Assembly (NCBI GenBank): GCA_947169505.1
Contig: CAMVPZ010000009.1
Coordinates: forward strand, 1-14,409
DNA length: 14,409 nucleotides
Direction: 5' to 3'
DNA from: an uncultured Pseudomonadota bacterium
GTDB lineage: Bacteria > Pseudomonadota > Alphaproteobacteria > Rs-D84
A model generated the notes under the pieces. The model ran no database searches. It had not been told where the DNA came from and saw only the letters and a list, made by a program, of their open reading frames with translations. The stretch's first letter is position 1, and the number at the start of each line of letters is the position of its first letter. Below, piece by piece: positions 1 through 6,273 of the stretch. A program made the translations under genes and the position numbers.

Positions 1-313
1 AATTTTTTTCCATCGCATTTTTCATATTTTTGCTTAATTCCGTATAGAATAAATCCATTAAAAAATTGACTTCTTCTTCTGAACGGTTCCAATTTTCTGT
101 CGAAAAAATATAGAAAGTAATCGTTGATACACCACGCTTCATAAACCAATCAACCATGTTTTCAAAATTTGATATTCCGGCACGGTGTCCCTCAAGCGGT
201 GGCAGACCACGTCTTTCTGCCCATCTGCGATTTCCATCACAAATAAAAGCGATATGTTGCGGAATTTTTATTAAATCTGTTTTGTTTTGCTGTTTTTTAA
301 AAAAATTAAACAT
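1..313 (-). CDS. uppS: Isoprenyl (undecaprenyl diphosphate) synthase, N-terminal part
   Basis: Cis-prenyltransferase that extends farnesyl diphosphate with isopentenyl diphosphate to make the C55 carrier lipid for peptidoglycan; expected at the cytoplasmic face of the membrane. The 104 residues visible contain QHIAFICDGNRRWA (19-32), with the catalytic Asp at 26, then GHRAG (42-46) and FSTENWNRSEEEV (70-82), all in the order known for UppS. The ATG at 313 follows a clear AAGGAAGG ribosome site. The gene runs off the left edge, so about the last 55-60% of a usual ~240-residue protein is missing. It lies 45 bp behind frr on the same strand, the common frr-uppS order, and is probably cotranscribed with it. 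Odd: the usual M-D-G-N-G-R signature reads C-D-G-N-R-R here. Family assignment is firm; product chain length is not. Confidence 0.93.
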   Translation of the reverse strand, partial: MFNFFKKQQNKTDLIKIPQHIAFICDGNRRWAERRGLPPLEGHRAGISNFENMVDWFMKRGVSTITFYIFSTENWNRSEEEVNFLMDLFYTELSKNMKNAMEKN

Positions 314-358
314 GTTTGCCTTCCTTTTATATAAAATGTTAAGTTTTATATTTTGTTA

Positions 359-919
359 TTATACAGACATAATGTCTGTTTCTTTTTGTTTAAGCATCGC
401 ATCAACTTCGCTGCTGCGACCATCAAACACTTTTTGAATATCTTCTTCGTATTTGCGTTGATCATCTTCGGATATTTCTTTGTCCGTCACAGCACGTTTG
501 ATTTTAGACATTGCATCTTGACGAATGTTGCGCATAGATATTTTTGCTTCTTCTGCATATTTACCGGCGACTTTTGTTAATTCACGTCTGCGTTCTTCAG
601 TTAATGGTGGCAAATTCAAACGAATAACCCCACCGGCAGTCATTGGATTTAATCCCAAACCCGAATCACGAATCGCTTTTTCAACATAAGCAGCATTGTT
701 AATATCCCAAACCGTCACAGACAAAGTTTGATTATCTGGTGTAGAAACGGTTGCAACCTGGTTAAGTGGTATTTCGGAACCATACACCGGAACTTTTATC
801 CCATCCAATAAATGTACGGATGCACGTCCTGTGCGTAAGCCCGCAAATTCGCCCTGTAAGACTTCCAATGTTTGGGCGGTTTTTTGTTCAACTTCTGTTT
901 TCAATAAAGAATAATCCAT
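359..919 (-). CDS. frr: Ribosome recycling factor
   Basis: Splits post-termination 70S ribosomes together with EF-G in the cytoplasm. The 186-residue product has the usual RRF length (about 185) and its landmarks: GLRTGRAS (27-34), PLNQVA (51-56), GLNP (89-92), IRLNLPPLTEERRREL (99-114) and RNIRQDA (130-136). I chose the ATG at 919 because an AAGGAG ribosome site lies just upstream and the protein then begins MDYSLLKTEVEQ, as is typical. A longer in-frame start at 1054 would run back through the divergent tRNA-Ala gene and is rejected. uppS follows after 45 bp. The gene appears to have its own promoter (-10 TATACT at 937-942, minus), placed back to back with the tRNA-Ala promoter, so no pyrH lies directly upstream as it often does elsewhere. 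Confidence 0.97.
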   Translation of the reverse strand: MDYSLLKTEVEQKTAQTLEVLQGEFAGLRTGRASVHLLDGIKVPVYGSEIPLNQVATVSTPDNQTLSVTVWDINNAAYVEKAIRDSGLGLNPMTAGGVIRLNLPPLTEERRRELTKVAGKYAEEAKISMRNIRQDAMSKIKRAVTDKEISEDDQRKYEEDIQKVFDGRSSEVDAMLKQKETDIMSV

Positions 920-936
920 ATAAAACTCCTTGTAAA

Positions 937-964
937 AGTATAACCTGAATAGAAGATTAGCAAA
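937..964 (-). promoter_or_regulatory. Predicted promoter of frr-uppS
   Basis: Minus strand: TTTGCT (959-964), 16-bp spacer, TATACT (937-942). The predicted start falls about 7 bp further, giving a leader of roughly a dozen bases that carries AAGGAG before the ATG at 919. The -35 match is modest. Only 5 bp separate its -35 from that of the divergent tRNA promoter. Confidence 0.5.
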
Positions 965-969
965 ATGAT

Positions 970-998
970 TTGACTTTTGGCAAGAAGAAATATAAAAT
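970..998 (+). promoter_or_regulatory. Predicted promoter of tRNA-Ala/tRNA-His
   Basis: TTGACT (970-975), 17-bp spacer, TAAAAT (993-998). The predicted start near 1005 lies about 8 bases before the mature tRNA-Ala end, which suits a tRNA operon. No separate promoter is seen in the 9 bp between the two tRNAs, so they are probably one transcript ending at the hairpin at 1176-1215. Confidence 0.65.
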
Positions 999-1012
999 AA
1001 GTTTCGCTGTAC

Positions 1013-1088
1013 GGGGTTGTAGCTCAGTTGGTAGAGCACTTGCATGGCATGCAAGGGGTCGTCAGTTCGAGTCTGATCAGCTCCACCA
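1013..1088 (+). tRNA. tRNA-Ala (anticodon GGC)
   Basis: Cloverleaf of 76 nt with encoded CCA. Acceptor arms GGGGTTG (1013-1019) and CAGCTCC (1078-1084) pair with one G-U and one U-G. The D-arm is GCTC/GAGC. The anticodon stem CTTGC/GCAAG encloses loop ATGGCAT, with anticodon GGC (reads GCC and GCU). The T-arm is GTCAG-TTCGAGT-CTGAT and the discriminator is A. Nine bases separate it from tRNA-His on the same strand. Confidence 0.95.
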
Positions 1089-1097
1089 AAAAGTTAT

Positions 1098-1175
1098 GGC
1101 GGGTGTAGCTCAGTTGGTTAGAGCGTCGGTTTGTGGTACCGAATGTCGCCAGTTCGAATCTGGTCACCCGCCCCA
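1098..1175 (+). tRNA. tRNA-His (anticodon GTG)
   Basis: Cloverleaf with the histidine-specific extra base: an encoded G at 1098 faces discriminator C at 1172, then CCA. Acceptor GCGGGTG pairs perfectly with CACCCGC. The anticodon stem TCGGT/ACCGA encloses loop TTGTGGT, anticodon GTG. The T-arm is GCCAG-TTCGAAT-CTGGT. Its last 16 bases plus 4 flanking bases are repeated at 1431-1450, a pattern typical of tRNA 3' ends used as integration sites. A terminator hairpin follows at once. Confidence 0.96.
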
Positions 1176-1179
1176 TAAA
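1160..1179 (+). repeat. att-like direct repeat, copy 1 (tRNA-His 3' end)
   Basis: The 20-bp sequence CTGGTCACCCGCCCCATAAA covers the 3' T-stem, acceptor arm, CCA and 4 bp of flank. It is identical at 1431-1450, 271 bp downstream. A repeat that begins inside the T-arm and ends just past the tRNA is what tyrosine-integrase elements leave. No integrase is present in the window. Confidence 0.85.
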
Positions 1180-1215
1180 TTAAAATACCGCCCAAAGTGG
1201 CGGTATTTTAATTTA
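1176..1215 (+). terminator. Rho-independent terminator after tRNA-His
   Basis: A perfect 17-bp inverted repeat: TAAATTAAAATACCGCC (1176-1192), loop CAAAGT, and its complement at 1199-1215. The core is ACCGCC/GGCGGT, followed by the T-rich 3' arm. It starts one base after the tRNA CCA. Confidence 0.85.
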
Positions 1216-1231
1216 TTAGGTGTGACCAGAT

Positions 1232-1283
1232 TTTTAGAAATGGTTGACTGCCAGTTCGACTATGAGTAAACGAGAACGAGCAT
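1232..1283 (+). repeat. 52-bp repeat, copy 1
   Basis: This stretch recurs at 1504-1555 with one A/G difference (position 1270 versus 1542). Both copies sit about 20 bp after a terminator hairpin. It contains GCCAGTTCGA (1250-1259), identical to the T-arm of tRNA-His (1148-1157). I do not recognise it as a named repeat family. The short reading frame MVDCQFDYE is open in both copies but has no ribosome site. Confidence 0.85.
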
Positions 1284-1430
1284 TGCGAAGTTCGAGTGCT
1301 AACGAATGCCGCACAGTCACGGCACACTAAAGTGTGACGGACGAGCGAATACGAGAATACACAATTAAGGAAATCTTAAAAAATCGAAGTTCACAAGATT
1401 TTTTTGATTTTATTTATTGTGTATCGAGGA
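1284..1430. other. Hairpin-rich non-coding spacer between repeat units
   Basis: No convincing gene. Visible structure: GCATT...AATGC around CGAAGTTCG (about 1280-1309); GCCG...CGGC (about 1308-1323); CACACT-AA-AGTGTG (1323-1336); and a long imperfect palindrome at 1357-1424. AGTTCGAGT (1289-1297) matches the T-loop of tRNA-Ala. Taken together it looks like a tRNA-derived or mobile-element remnant, but this is inference. Confidence 0.5.
1357..1424. repeat. Imperfect 68-bp palindrome
   Basis: The outer arms ATACACAAT (1357-1365) and ATTGTGTAT (1416-1424) are perfect complements. After a 5x5 internal loop, AAATC pairs with GATTT and AAAAAATC with GATTTTTT around the loop GAAGTTCACAA. About 22 base pairs in all. 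There is no G/C-rich core and no T-run past the stem, so it is unlikely to be a simple terminator. Confidence 0.7.
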
Positions 1431-1450
1431 CTGGTCACCCGCCCCATAAA
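1431..1450 (+). repeat. att-like direct repeat, copy 2 (detached tRNA-His 3' end)
   Basis: Identical to 1160-1179. No 5' half of a tRNA lies upstream: there is no GCGGGTG acceptor arm and no anticodon arm. This is therefore a 3' fragment, not a second tRNA gene. It is again followed immediately by a terminator-like hairpin and the 52-bp repeat. Confidence 0.85.
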
Positions 1451-1485
1451 ATTCAACCCCACCAAAACGGTGGGGTTAAATTTTA
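1447..1485 (+). terminator. Terminator-like hairpin behind the tRNA-His fragment
   Basis: AACCCCACC (1455-1463), loop AAAAC, GGTGGGGTT (1469-1477), extended by TAAAATT/AATTTTA on the outside with a small bulge. It occupies the same place relative to the att-like repeat as the hairpin at 1176-1215 but has a different stem sequence. Confidence 0.75.
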
Positions 1486-1503
1486 CTAGGACGTGTGCCC
1501 AAA

Positions 1504-1555
1504 TTTTAGAAATGGTTGACTGCCAGTTCGACTATGAGTAAGCGAGAACGAGCAT
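1504..1555 (+). repeat. 52-bp repeat, copy 2
   Basis: Matches 1232-1283 at 51 of 52 positions, including the T-arm-like GCCAGTTCGA (1522-1531). Similarity stops sharply at the shared CAT: the bases after it differ from those at 1284 onward. Between here and the promoter at 1649 I see only AT-rich sequence and no gene. Confidence 0.85.
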
Positions 1556-1648
1556 ACAAAAATCGGTCTTGAATATTATATTTCTTAATTCAAAGCAAAG
1601 ACAGATTGGCAAAACCAAAGAATATTAAAATTTGCATTTTATTTCCAC

Positions 1649-1677
1649 TTGCTTTATTTTTTTATGCAATCTATAAT
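1649..1677 (+). promoter_or_regulatory. Predicted promoter of the SIMPL-domain gene
   Basis: TTGCTT (1649-1654), 17-bp spacer, TATAAT (1672-1677). The predicted start near 1684 gives an 18-base leader that carries AAAGGAGA before the ATG at 1702. This promoter lies inside the longer reading frame that begins at 1606 and argues against that start. Confidence 0.75.
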
Positions 1678-1701
1678 CCAACTAACCAAAGGAGAGTTCA
1701 C

Positions 1702-2448
1702 ATGAAATTACAAGAAAAATTTAAAAATATGCCAATTGTTTGGGTGATTATATTATCATTGGGTGTTGCGCTGGGGGGATTTTTTATTGGAAATGGTGTT
1801 TATAAATCTTTAGCACGCAGAACCGTTACAGTCAAAGGTTTGGCTGAAATGGACGTGGTCGCAGATACCGCCATTTGGAATATTAAATTTAATCGTGTTG
1901 GTGGCGATTTGACCAAGGTGCAAACGGCTATTGACCAAGACATTAATAAAACCCGTGAATTTTTGCTGGATAACGGTTTTCACGAAGATGAATTACAAAA
2001 TTTGCGTATAACTGTGCGTGATAAATTCGCTGGATACAGCGAAGCACAACGCACCGGTCAAGACAGCAGCGACAGATATGTTATTGAAACAGGTGTTATG
2101 GTACGTTCGGATTCTGTAAATTTAGTAGATTCTGTGTCTCGCAAAATGGGTGATTTAGTACGGCAAGGTGTAACGGTCACAGAAGATTATGCTGGTCCAA
2201 TATATGTATTTAATGGACTTAACGATATAAAAATAAAAATGATAGAAGAGGCAACCAAAAATGCAACTGCGGCGGGCGAACAATTTGCCAAAGATGCAAA
2301 TGCACGGTTGGGAAAAATTCAATCTGCTAACCAGGGTTTATTCACTGTTTCATCACGTGATCAAACAGATGCATGGTCTGATAATGAAAAGCAATCTATT
2401 AATAAACGTGTGCGTGTTGTATCAACCATTACGTTTTATTTAAGATAA
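1702..2448 (+). CDS. SIMPL (DUF541) domain membrane-anchored protein
   Basis: 248 residues. A short basic start is followed by one membrane segment (about residues 11-30, PIVWVIILSLGVALGGFF), so the rest should lie outside the cytoplasmic membrane as a signal-anchored periplasmic domain. The domain from about residue 40 (RRTVTVKGLAEMDVVADTAIW) to the end has the TVxVxGxAExxVxAD pattern of SIMPL/YggE-like proteins. It ends in NKRVRVVSTITFYLR, also usual for the family. The biochemical role of SIMPL proteins is poorly defined; YggE has been linked to oxidative stress. The start at 1702 is supported by AAAGGAGA 7 bases upstream and by the promoter at 1649-1677; an in-frame ATG at 1606 would precede that promoter. 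A strong terminator follows directly, so it is a single-gene unit. Confidence 0.85.
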   Translation: MKLQEKFKNMPIVWVIILSLGVALGGFFIGNGVYKSLARRTVTVKGLAEMDVVADTAIWNIKFNRVGGDLTKVQTAIDQDINKTREFLLDNGFHEDELQNLRITVRDKFAGYSEAQRTGQDSSDRYVIETGVMVRSDSVNLVDSVSRKMGDLVRQGVTVTEDYAGPIYVFNGLNDIKIKMIEEATKNATAAGEQFAKDANARLGKIQSANQGLFTVSSRDQTDAWSDNEKQSINKRVRVVSTITFYLR

Positions 2449-2477
2449 AAAAACCGTCCAAAATGGACGGTTTTTTA
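2447..2477 (+). terminator. Rho-independent terminator after the SIMPL gene
   Basis: CCGTCCA (2454-2460), loop AAA, TGGACGG (2464-2470), flanked by A-run and T-run (TTTTTT at 2471-2476). It overlaps the stop codon by two bases. Confidence 0.92.
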
Positions 2478-2486
2478 TTATTTATC

Positions 2487-2515
2487 TTGCACTACATTTT
2501 TGTATTTTCTATAAT
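2487..2515 (+). promoter_or_regulatory. Predicted promoter of ligA, implying a leaderless mRNA
   Basis: TTGCAC (2487-2492), exactly 17 bp, TATAAT (2510-2515), then six bases and the ligA ATG at 2522. With the usual spacing, +1 is the A of the ATG. No Shine-Dalgarno-like sequence precedes the start. Confidence 0.7.
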
Positions 2516-2521
2516 CAACAC

Positions 2522-4513
2522 ATGGGAAAGACAGCAGACCTTTTTATACGCAGCGAACACGCAGATTTATTGAAAAAATTAAATGCGTGGGATATTGCGT
2601 ATCATCAAAATGATGCACCGATTGTCGACGATGCTACTTATGACGAAGCAAAATCACGCATATTGGAAATTGAAAGTGAATATCCGGAATTGGCTGAAAA
2701 AGGCTTTTCAACACATGTTGGTGCTGCTGTGTCATCTAAATTCAAATCATATCCGCATGTTGTGCCGATGCTTTCTATATCGGACGTGTTCAATGAAAAA
2801 GAAGTTCGTGATTGGTTTGATAAATTGATTGATAACGATTTGTTTGTAGAGGTCAAAGTTGATGGCCTGTCTTTTTCTGCACGATATGAAAATGGCGTTC
2901 TTATTCGTGGCTTAACACGGGGCAGCGGCACTATGGGTGAAGATATCACTGCGAATTTGTTGACCATCCCGGATATTCCACAAAAATTATCGGGTGAATT
3001 TCCAGAGATTATAGAAGTCCGTGGCGAAGTATACATGGCTCGCAAAGATTTTATCGCTTTGAATGAAAATTCTGCCAAGAAATTTGCGAATCCACGTAAT
3101 GCTGCGGCGGGATCTCTTCGTCAATTAAATCCCAATATAACCGCATCACGTAAATTAAGCGCATTTGGTTATACATGGGGTGATTTGTCAAAACGTACAT
3201 GGGAGACCCAATCGGGATATTTTGAAAAATTGGAATCTTGGGGATTTAAAACGACTAAACAATGGGCACGTCGTTTGAATTCTGTTGCTGGGGTTCAAGA
3301 TTTTTATAATGAAATTATGATGAAACGCAACGAAATACCTTTTGACATAGATGGTCTGGTGATTAAGGTTAACTCTGTTTCTGTCCAAGAAAAAATGGGA
3401 TCTCGTGCAAACAGTCCACGTTGGGAAATCGCATATAAATTCCCGGCGGCACGTGGAATTACTAAATTAAATGATATTACGATTCAGGTTGGACGCACCG
3501 GTGTTTTAACGCCTGTGGCAGAATTGGAACCGATTAACATTGGTGGTGTTTTGGTATCACGTGCAACATTACATAATGCTGATGAAATTGCACGACTTGG
3601 TATTAAAATTGGTGACAAAGTCGTTGTGCAAAGGGCAGGTGATGTTATTCCACAAATTGTTGAAGTGGCGGAAAACGGTGAAAATTCTGTTTCTTTTGTG
3701 TTTCCTGATGTTTGTCCGGTATGTGGTGGTGCGGTTGTTCGTGAAAGTGGTATGGTTGCACGTAAATGTGTTAATTCGTTATCTTGTCCTGCACAAATTC
3801 GTGGGGAATTGGAACACTTTGTATCACGTCATGCTTTTGACATAGAAGGTATCGGTGCAAAACAAATCGAATTATTTACAAATCTTGGTTGGCTAAAAAG
3901 TGCGGCTGATATATTTACAATAATTGAAAAACACGGTGAAGAATTACGAAAAATGAACGGTTTTGGCGATAAATCTGTGTCTAATTTGCGTGCGTCTATT
4001 GATAAAGCACGTAATATAGATTTACATCGTGTGATTTATGCAATTGGAATACCTGATGTGGGCGAAGTAACGGCAAAAATATTGGCACGTGAATTTAAAT
4101 CTTTGGATGCTTTGCGCCATGCGAACGTCGTTGATTTGAAAAACATAGATGGCATCGGCGAAGTTATGGCAAATGAAATAGTTTCTTTTTTCAATGATGA
4201 ACATACTTTAAATGCATTAGAAAAATTATTGGAACACATAAATATTAAAAATCCAAAAAATATCGTTGTGGAAAACAGTTTGTTAAACGGCAAACGTGTG
4301 GTATTAACCGGAACTTTGAACAAATACACACGTGATAGTGCCAAAGAAATTTTGGAACGCATGGGCGCAAACGTCAGCGGCAGTGTTTCATCAAAAACGG
4401 ACATTGTAATTGCCGGGGAAAATGCAGGCTCTAAATTGACAGATGCTCAAAATCTGGGGATAACGATATGGAGTGAAGAAGATTTTGACAAAGCGATTAA
4501 TATGGGGGGATAA
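2522..4513 (+). CDS. ligA: NAD-dependent DNA ligase
   Basis: Seals nicks with NAD+ as cofactor during replication and repair. 663 residues, the normal length. Domains in order: Ia (about 1-70, with ATYDEAKSRILEIE), and the adenylation domain with the nucleotidyl lysine K112 in EVKVDGLS. Then GEVYM (168-172), NPRNAAAGSLRQ (about 191-202) and DIDGLVIKV; an OB fold; and a four-cysteine zinc finger (CPVC ... CVNSLSC) near 397-425. The tandem helix-hairpin-helix region includes IPDVGEVTAKILA and IDGIGEVMANEI. The C-terminal BRCT domain begins at LLNGKRVVLTGTL. Minor oddity: the usual MLSLDNAF reads MLSISDVF (83-90). The start is fixed by the N-terminus and the promoter only six bases upstream. The stop TAA abuts the next ATG, so pbp1A is translationally coupled. 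Confidence 0.98.
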   Translation: MGKTADLFIRSEHADLLKKLNAWDIAYHQNDAPIVDDATYDEAKSRILEIESEYPELAEKGFSTHVGAAVSSKFKSYPHVVPMLSISDVFNEKEVRDWFDKLIDNDLFVEVKVDGLSFSARYENGVLIRGLTRGSGTMGEDITANLLTIPDIPQKLSGEFPEIIEVRGEVYMARKDFIALNENSAKKFANPRNAAAGSLRQLNPNITASRKLSAFGYTWGDLSKRTWETQSGYFEKLESWGFKTTKQWARRLNSVAGVQDFYNEIMMKRNEIPFDIDGLVIKVNSVSVQEKMGSRANSPRWEIAYKFPAARGITKLNDITIQVGRTGVLTPVAELEPINIGGVLVSRATLHNADEIARLGIKIGDKVVVQRAGDVIPQIVEVAENGENSVSFVFPDVCPVCGGAVVRESGMVARKCVNSLSCPAQIRGELEHFVSRHAFDIEGIGAKQIELFTNLGWLKSAADIFTIIEKHGEELRKMNGFGDKSVSNLRASIDKARNIDLHRVIYAIGIPDVGEVTAKILAREFKSLDALRHANVVDLKNIDGIGEVMANEIVSFFNDEHTLNALEKLLEHINIKNPKNIVVENSLLNGKRVVLTGTLNKYTRDSAKEILERMGANVSGSVSSKTDIVIAGENAGSKLTDAQNLGITIWSEEDFDKAINMGG

Positions 4514-6268
4514 ATGCAAAAACAAAAGAATTTAGAAAACAAACCAAAACGTTCATTCAAAATGAAGTTGGTGATTTTTTTCATAAATTTGTTTTTGATT
4601 TTGGTGGCGTGCAGTGGGCTTTATGTTTTGTTTGTGTTTTTACAAATGCCGTCTTTGGATTCTGTATTGCACGAAACCCGTGAACCTGCGATAGTTTTTA
4701 TGGATAAAAACGGACGTGAAATTCGTGCAGACAGTCGTATAATGGGGGCGGCGGTATCGGTTGATAATTTGCCACCGCATGTTTGGCAGGCCATAGTTGC
4801 TATCGAAGACAAAAGATTTTTCAAACATGGTGCAATATCTTATCGTGGAACTTTGCGTGCGGTTATAATCAATTTGTTTAATGGAAAATTTGCGGCGGGT
4901 GGGTCTACGATAACCCAACAAACGGTTAAAAACATATTTTTATCCAAAGATAAAAAAGTTTCCCGCAAAATCCAAGAATTAATATTGTCTATGTGGTTGG
5001 AAAACAGGTTTGATAAAAACCAAATACTTGATTTGTATATGAATAGGGTTTCTTTGGTTGGTGGAATGCGTGGAATTGATGCGGCTGCGACAAATCTGTT
5101 TGGACATGGTGCACGTGAATTGACATTAGCGGAATCTGCACAAATTGCGGCTATGTTAAAGGCGCCAACTACTTACAGCCCATTAAAAAATCCAGAAAGA
5201 AATATGAAACGTGCAAAAATAGTCCTTAACGAAATGGCTCGTCAAGGTTATATAACAGATGCAGAAGCCGATATGGCGATGAAAAATTTAAAACCTGCAA
5301 CACAATCTGCGGATAAAAACATGTTCCGTTATTGGACAGATTTCGTAAAAGACGAAGTAGAATCACGTTTGGGTGAAATAAATCAAGATTTGTATGTGTA
5401 TACTACATTAGATGGTAATTTACAAAAACGAGTTGCCGCATCTTTATCAAAAAACATTGGGGAATATCAGGGGGCAATGGTTGCAGTTTCACGTGATGGT
5501 GCAATACTTGCGATGGTTGGTGGCGATAATTATCAGGTCAGCCAATTTAATCGTGTGTTGGCGCCACGTCAACCGGGTTCTGCATTTAAACCTGTTGTGT
5601 ATTTGGTTGCATTGGAAAATGGTATGACACCAGATTCTTATGTTAATGATTCACCTTTTGCGATTGGCGATTATAATCCCAAAAATTATGATGAATTATA
5701 TTATGGTGGAATAACTTTGGCGACGGCTTTCGCAAAAAGTGTTAATTCGGTGCCATTGAAATTAACAAAAGAATACGGAATTGATGCGGTACTGAATATG
5801 GCGGCACGGCTTGGTGTTGGGGCAAATTTAAAACGTGAATATTCGACTGTTTTGGGGGCCAGCGAAATGAATTTATTGGATTTAACAACAATATATTCGG
5901 TAATTTGGAACGATGGAAAATCTGTGCATCCTTATTCTATCACGAAAATTACAGATGCCGGCGGAAACACAATTTATACACGTAATCCATCCGAAGAAAT
6001 AACAATATTACAACCCGAAACTGTTGGATATATGAAAGATTTGTTGTACACAGTTGTGACCCAGGGTACCGGAAAACGTGCATACACACCAAATGTTTTG
6101 GGCGGAAAAACGGGAACAAGCAATGATAACAGGGATGCATGGTTTATTGGTGCAACGCCGGATTATATAATGGGTGTATGGGTTGGTTATGACGATAATT
6201 CACCTATGTCATCAAAAATTACAGGTGGCACATTACCCGCCACAATTTTCCATGACACAGTGGAATAA
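4514..6268 (+). CDS. Bifunctional penicillin-binding protein, class A (short Pbp1A type)
   Basis: Polymerises glycan from lipid II and cross-links peptides at the outer face of the inner membrane. 584 residues: basic cytoplasmic start, one membrane segment (about 18-43), GT51 glycosyltransferase with EDKRFF (E98), GGSTITQQTVKN (129-140), RKIQE (E155) and ILDLYMNRV; then a transpeptidase with S356-A-F-K359, S409-V-N411 and K532-T-G. All catalytic motifs are intact. Class A enzymes of Proteobacteria usually run 750-850 residues with an OB-like insertion between the two domains; here only about 60 residues separate them, so that insertion is absent. The ATG directly follows the ligA stop, and its ribosome site (GGGGGGA) is made by the last ligA codons. 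I do not give mrcA because the domain layout differs. Confidence 0.93.
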   Translation: MQKQKNLENKPKRSFKMKLVIFFINLFLILVACSGLYVLFVFLQMPSLDSVLHETREPAIVFMDKNGREIRADSRIMGAAVSVDNLPPHVWQAIVAIEDKRFFKHGAISYRGTLRAVIINLFNGKFAAGGSTITQQTVKNIFLSKDKKVSRKIQELILSMWLENRFDKNQILDLYMNRVSLVGGMRGIDAAATNLFGHGARELTLAESAQIAAMLKAPTTYSPLKNPERNMKRAKIVLNEMARQGYITDAEADMAMKNLKPATQSADKNMFRYWTDFVKDEVESRLGEINQDLYVYTTLDGNLQKRVAASLSKNIGEYQGAMVAVSRDGAILAMVGGDNYQVSQFNRVLAPRQPGSAFKPVVYLVALENGMTPDSYVNDSPFAIGDYNPKNYDELYYGGITLATAFAKSVNSVPLKLTKEYGIDAVLNMAARLGVGANLKREYSTVLGASEMNLLDLTTIYSVIWNDGKSVHPYSITKITDAGGNTIYTRNPSEEITILQPETVGYMKDLLYTVVTQGTGKRAYTPNVLGGKTGTSNDNRDAWFIGATPDYIMGVWVGYDDNSPMSSKITGGTLPATIFHDTVE

Positions 6269-6273
6269 AAACC

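Noticed and set aside
920..1054. A longer N-terminus for frr starting at 1054
   Set aside because: It would overlap the divergent tRNA-Ala and its promoter. The ATG at 919 has AAGGAG and gives the normal RRF length.
970..1269. A 99-codon plus-strand reading frame across both tRNAs
   Set aside because: It reads straight through tRNA-Ala and tRNA-His, and its sequence is simply translated tRNA.
1376..1450. A second tRNA-His gene ending at 1447
   Set aside because: Only the 3' 16 bases match. There is no 5' acceptor arm, D-arm or anticodon arm upstream.
1232..1555. Start of a CRISPR array, from two near-identical 52-bp repeats
   Set aside because: Only two copies exist, separated by 220 bp that contain other repeats and a terminator, and there are no cas genes.
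1606..1701. Upstream ATG at 1606 for the SIMPL gene
   Set aside because: A TTGCTT-17-TATAAT promoter lies inside this extension, and the ATG at 1702 has a strong ribosome site.
2638..3078. A 146-codon minus-strand frame inside ligA (and similar frames inside other genes)
   Set aside because: It lies wholly within a well-supported gene, shows no recognisable family and has no ribosome site; it is a shadow frame.
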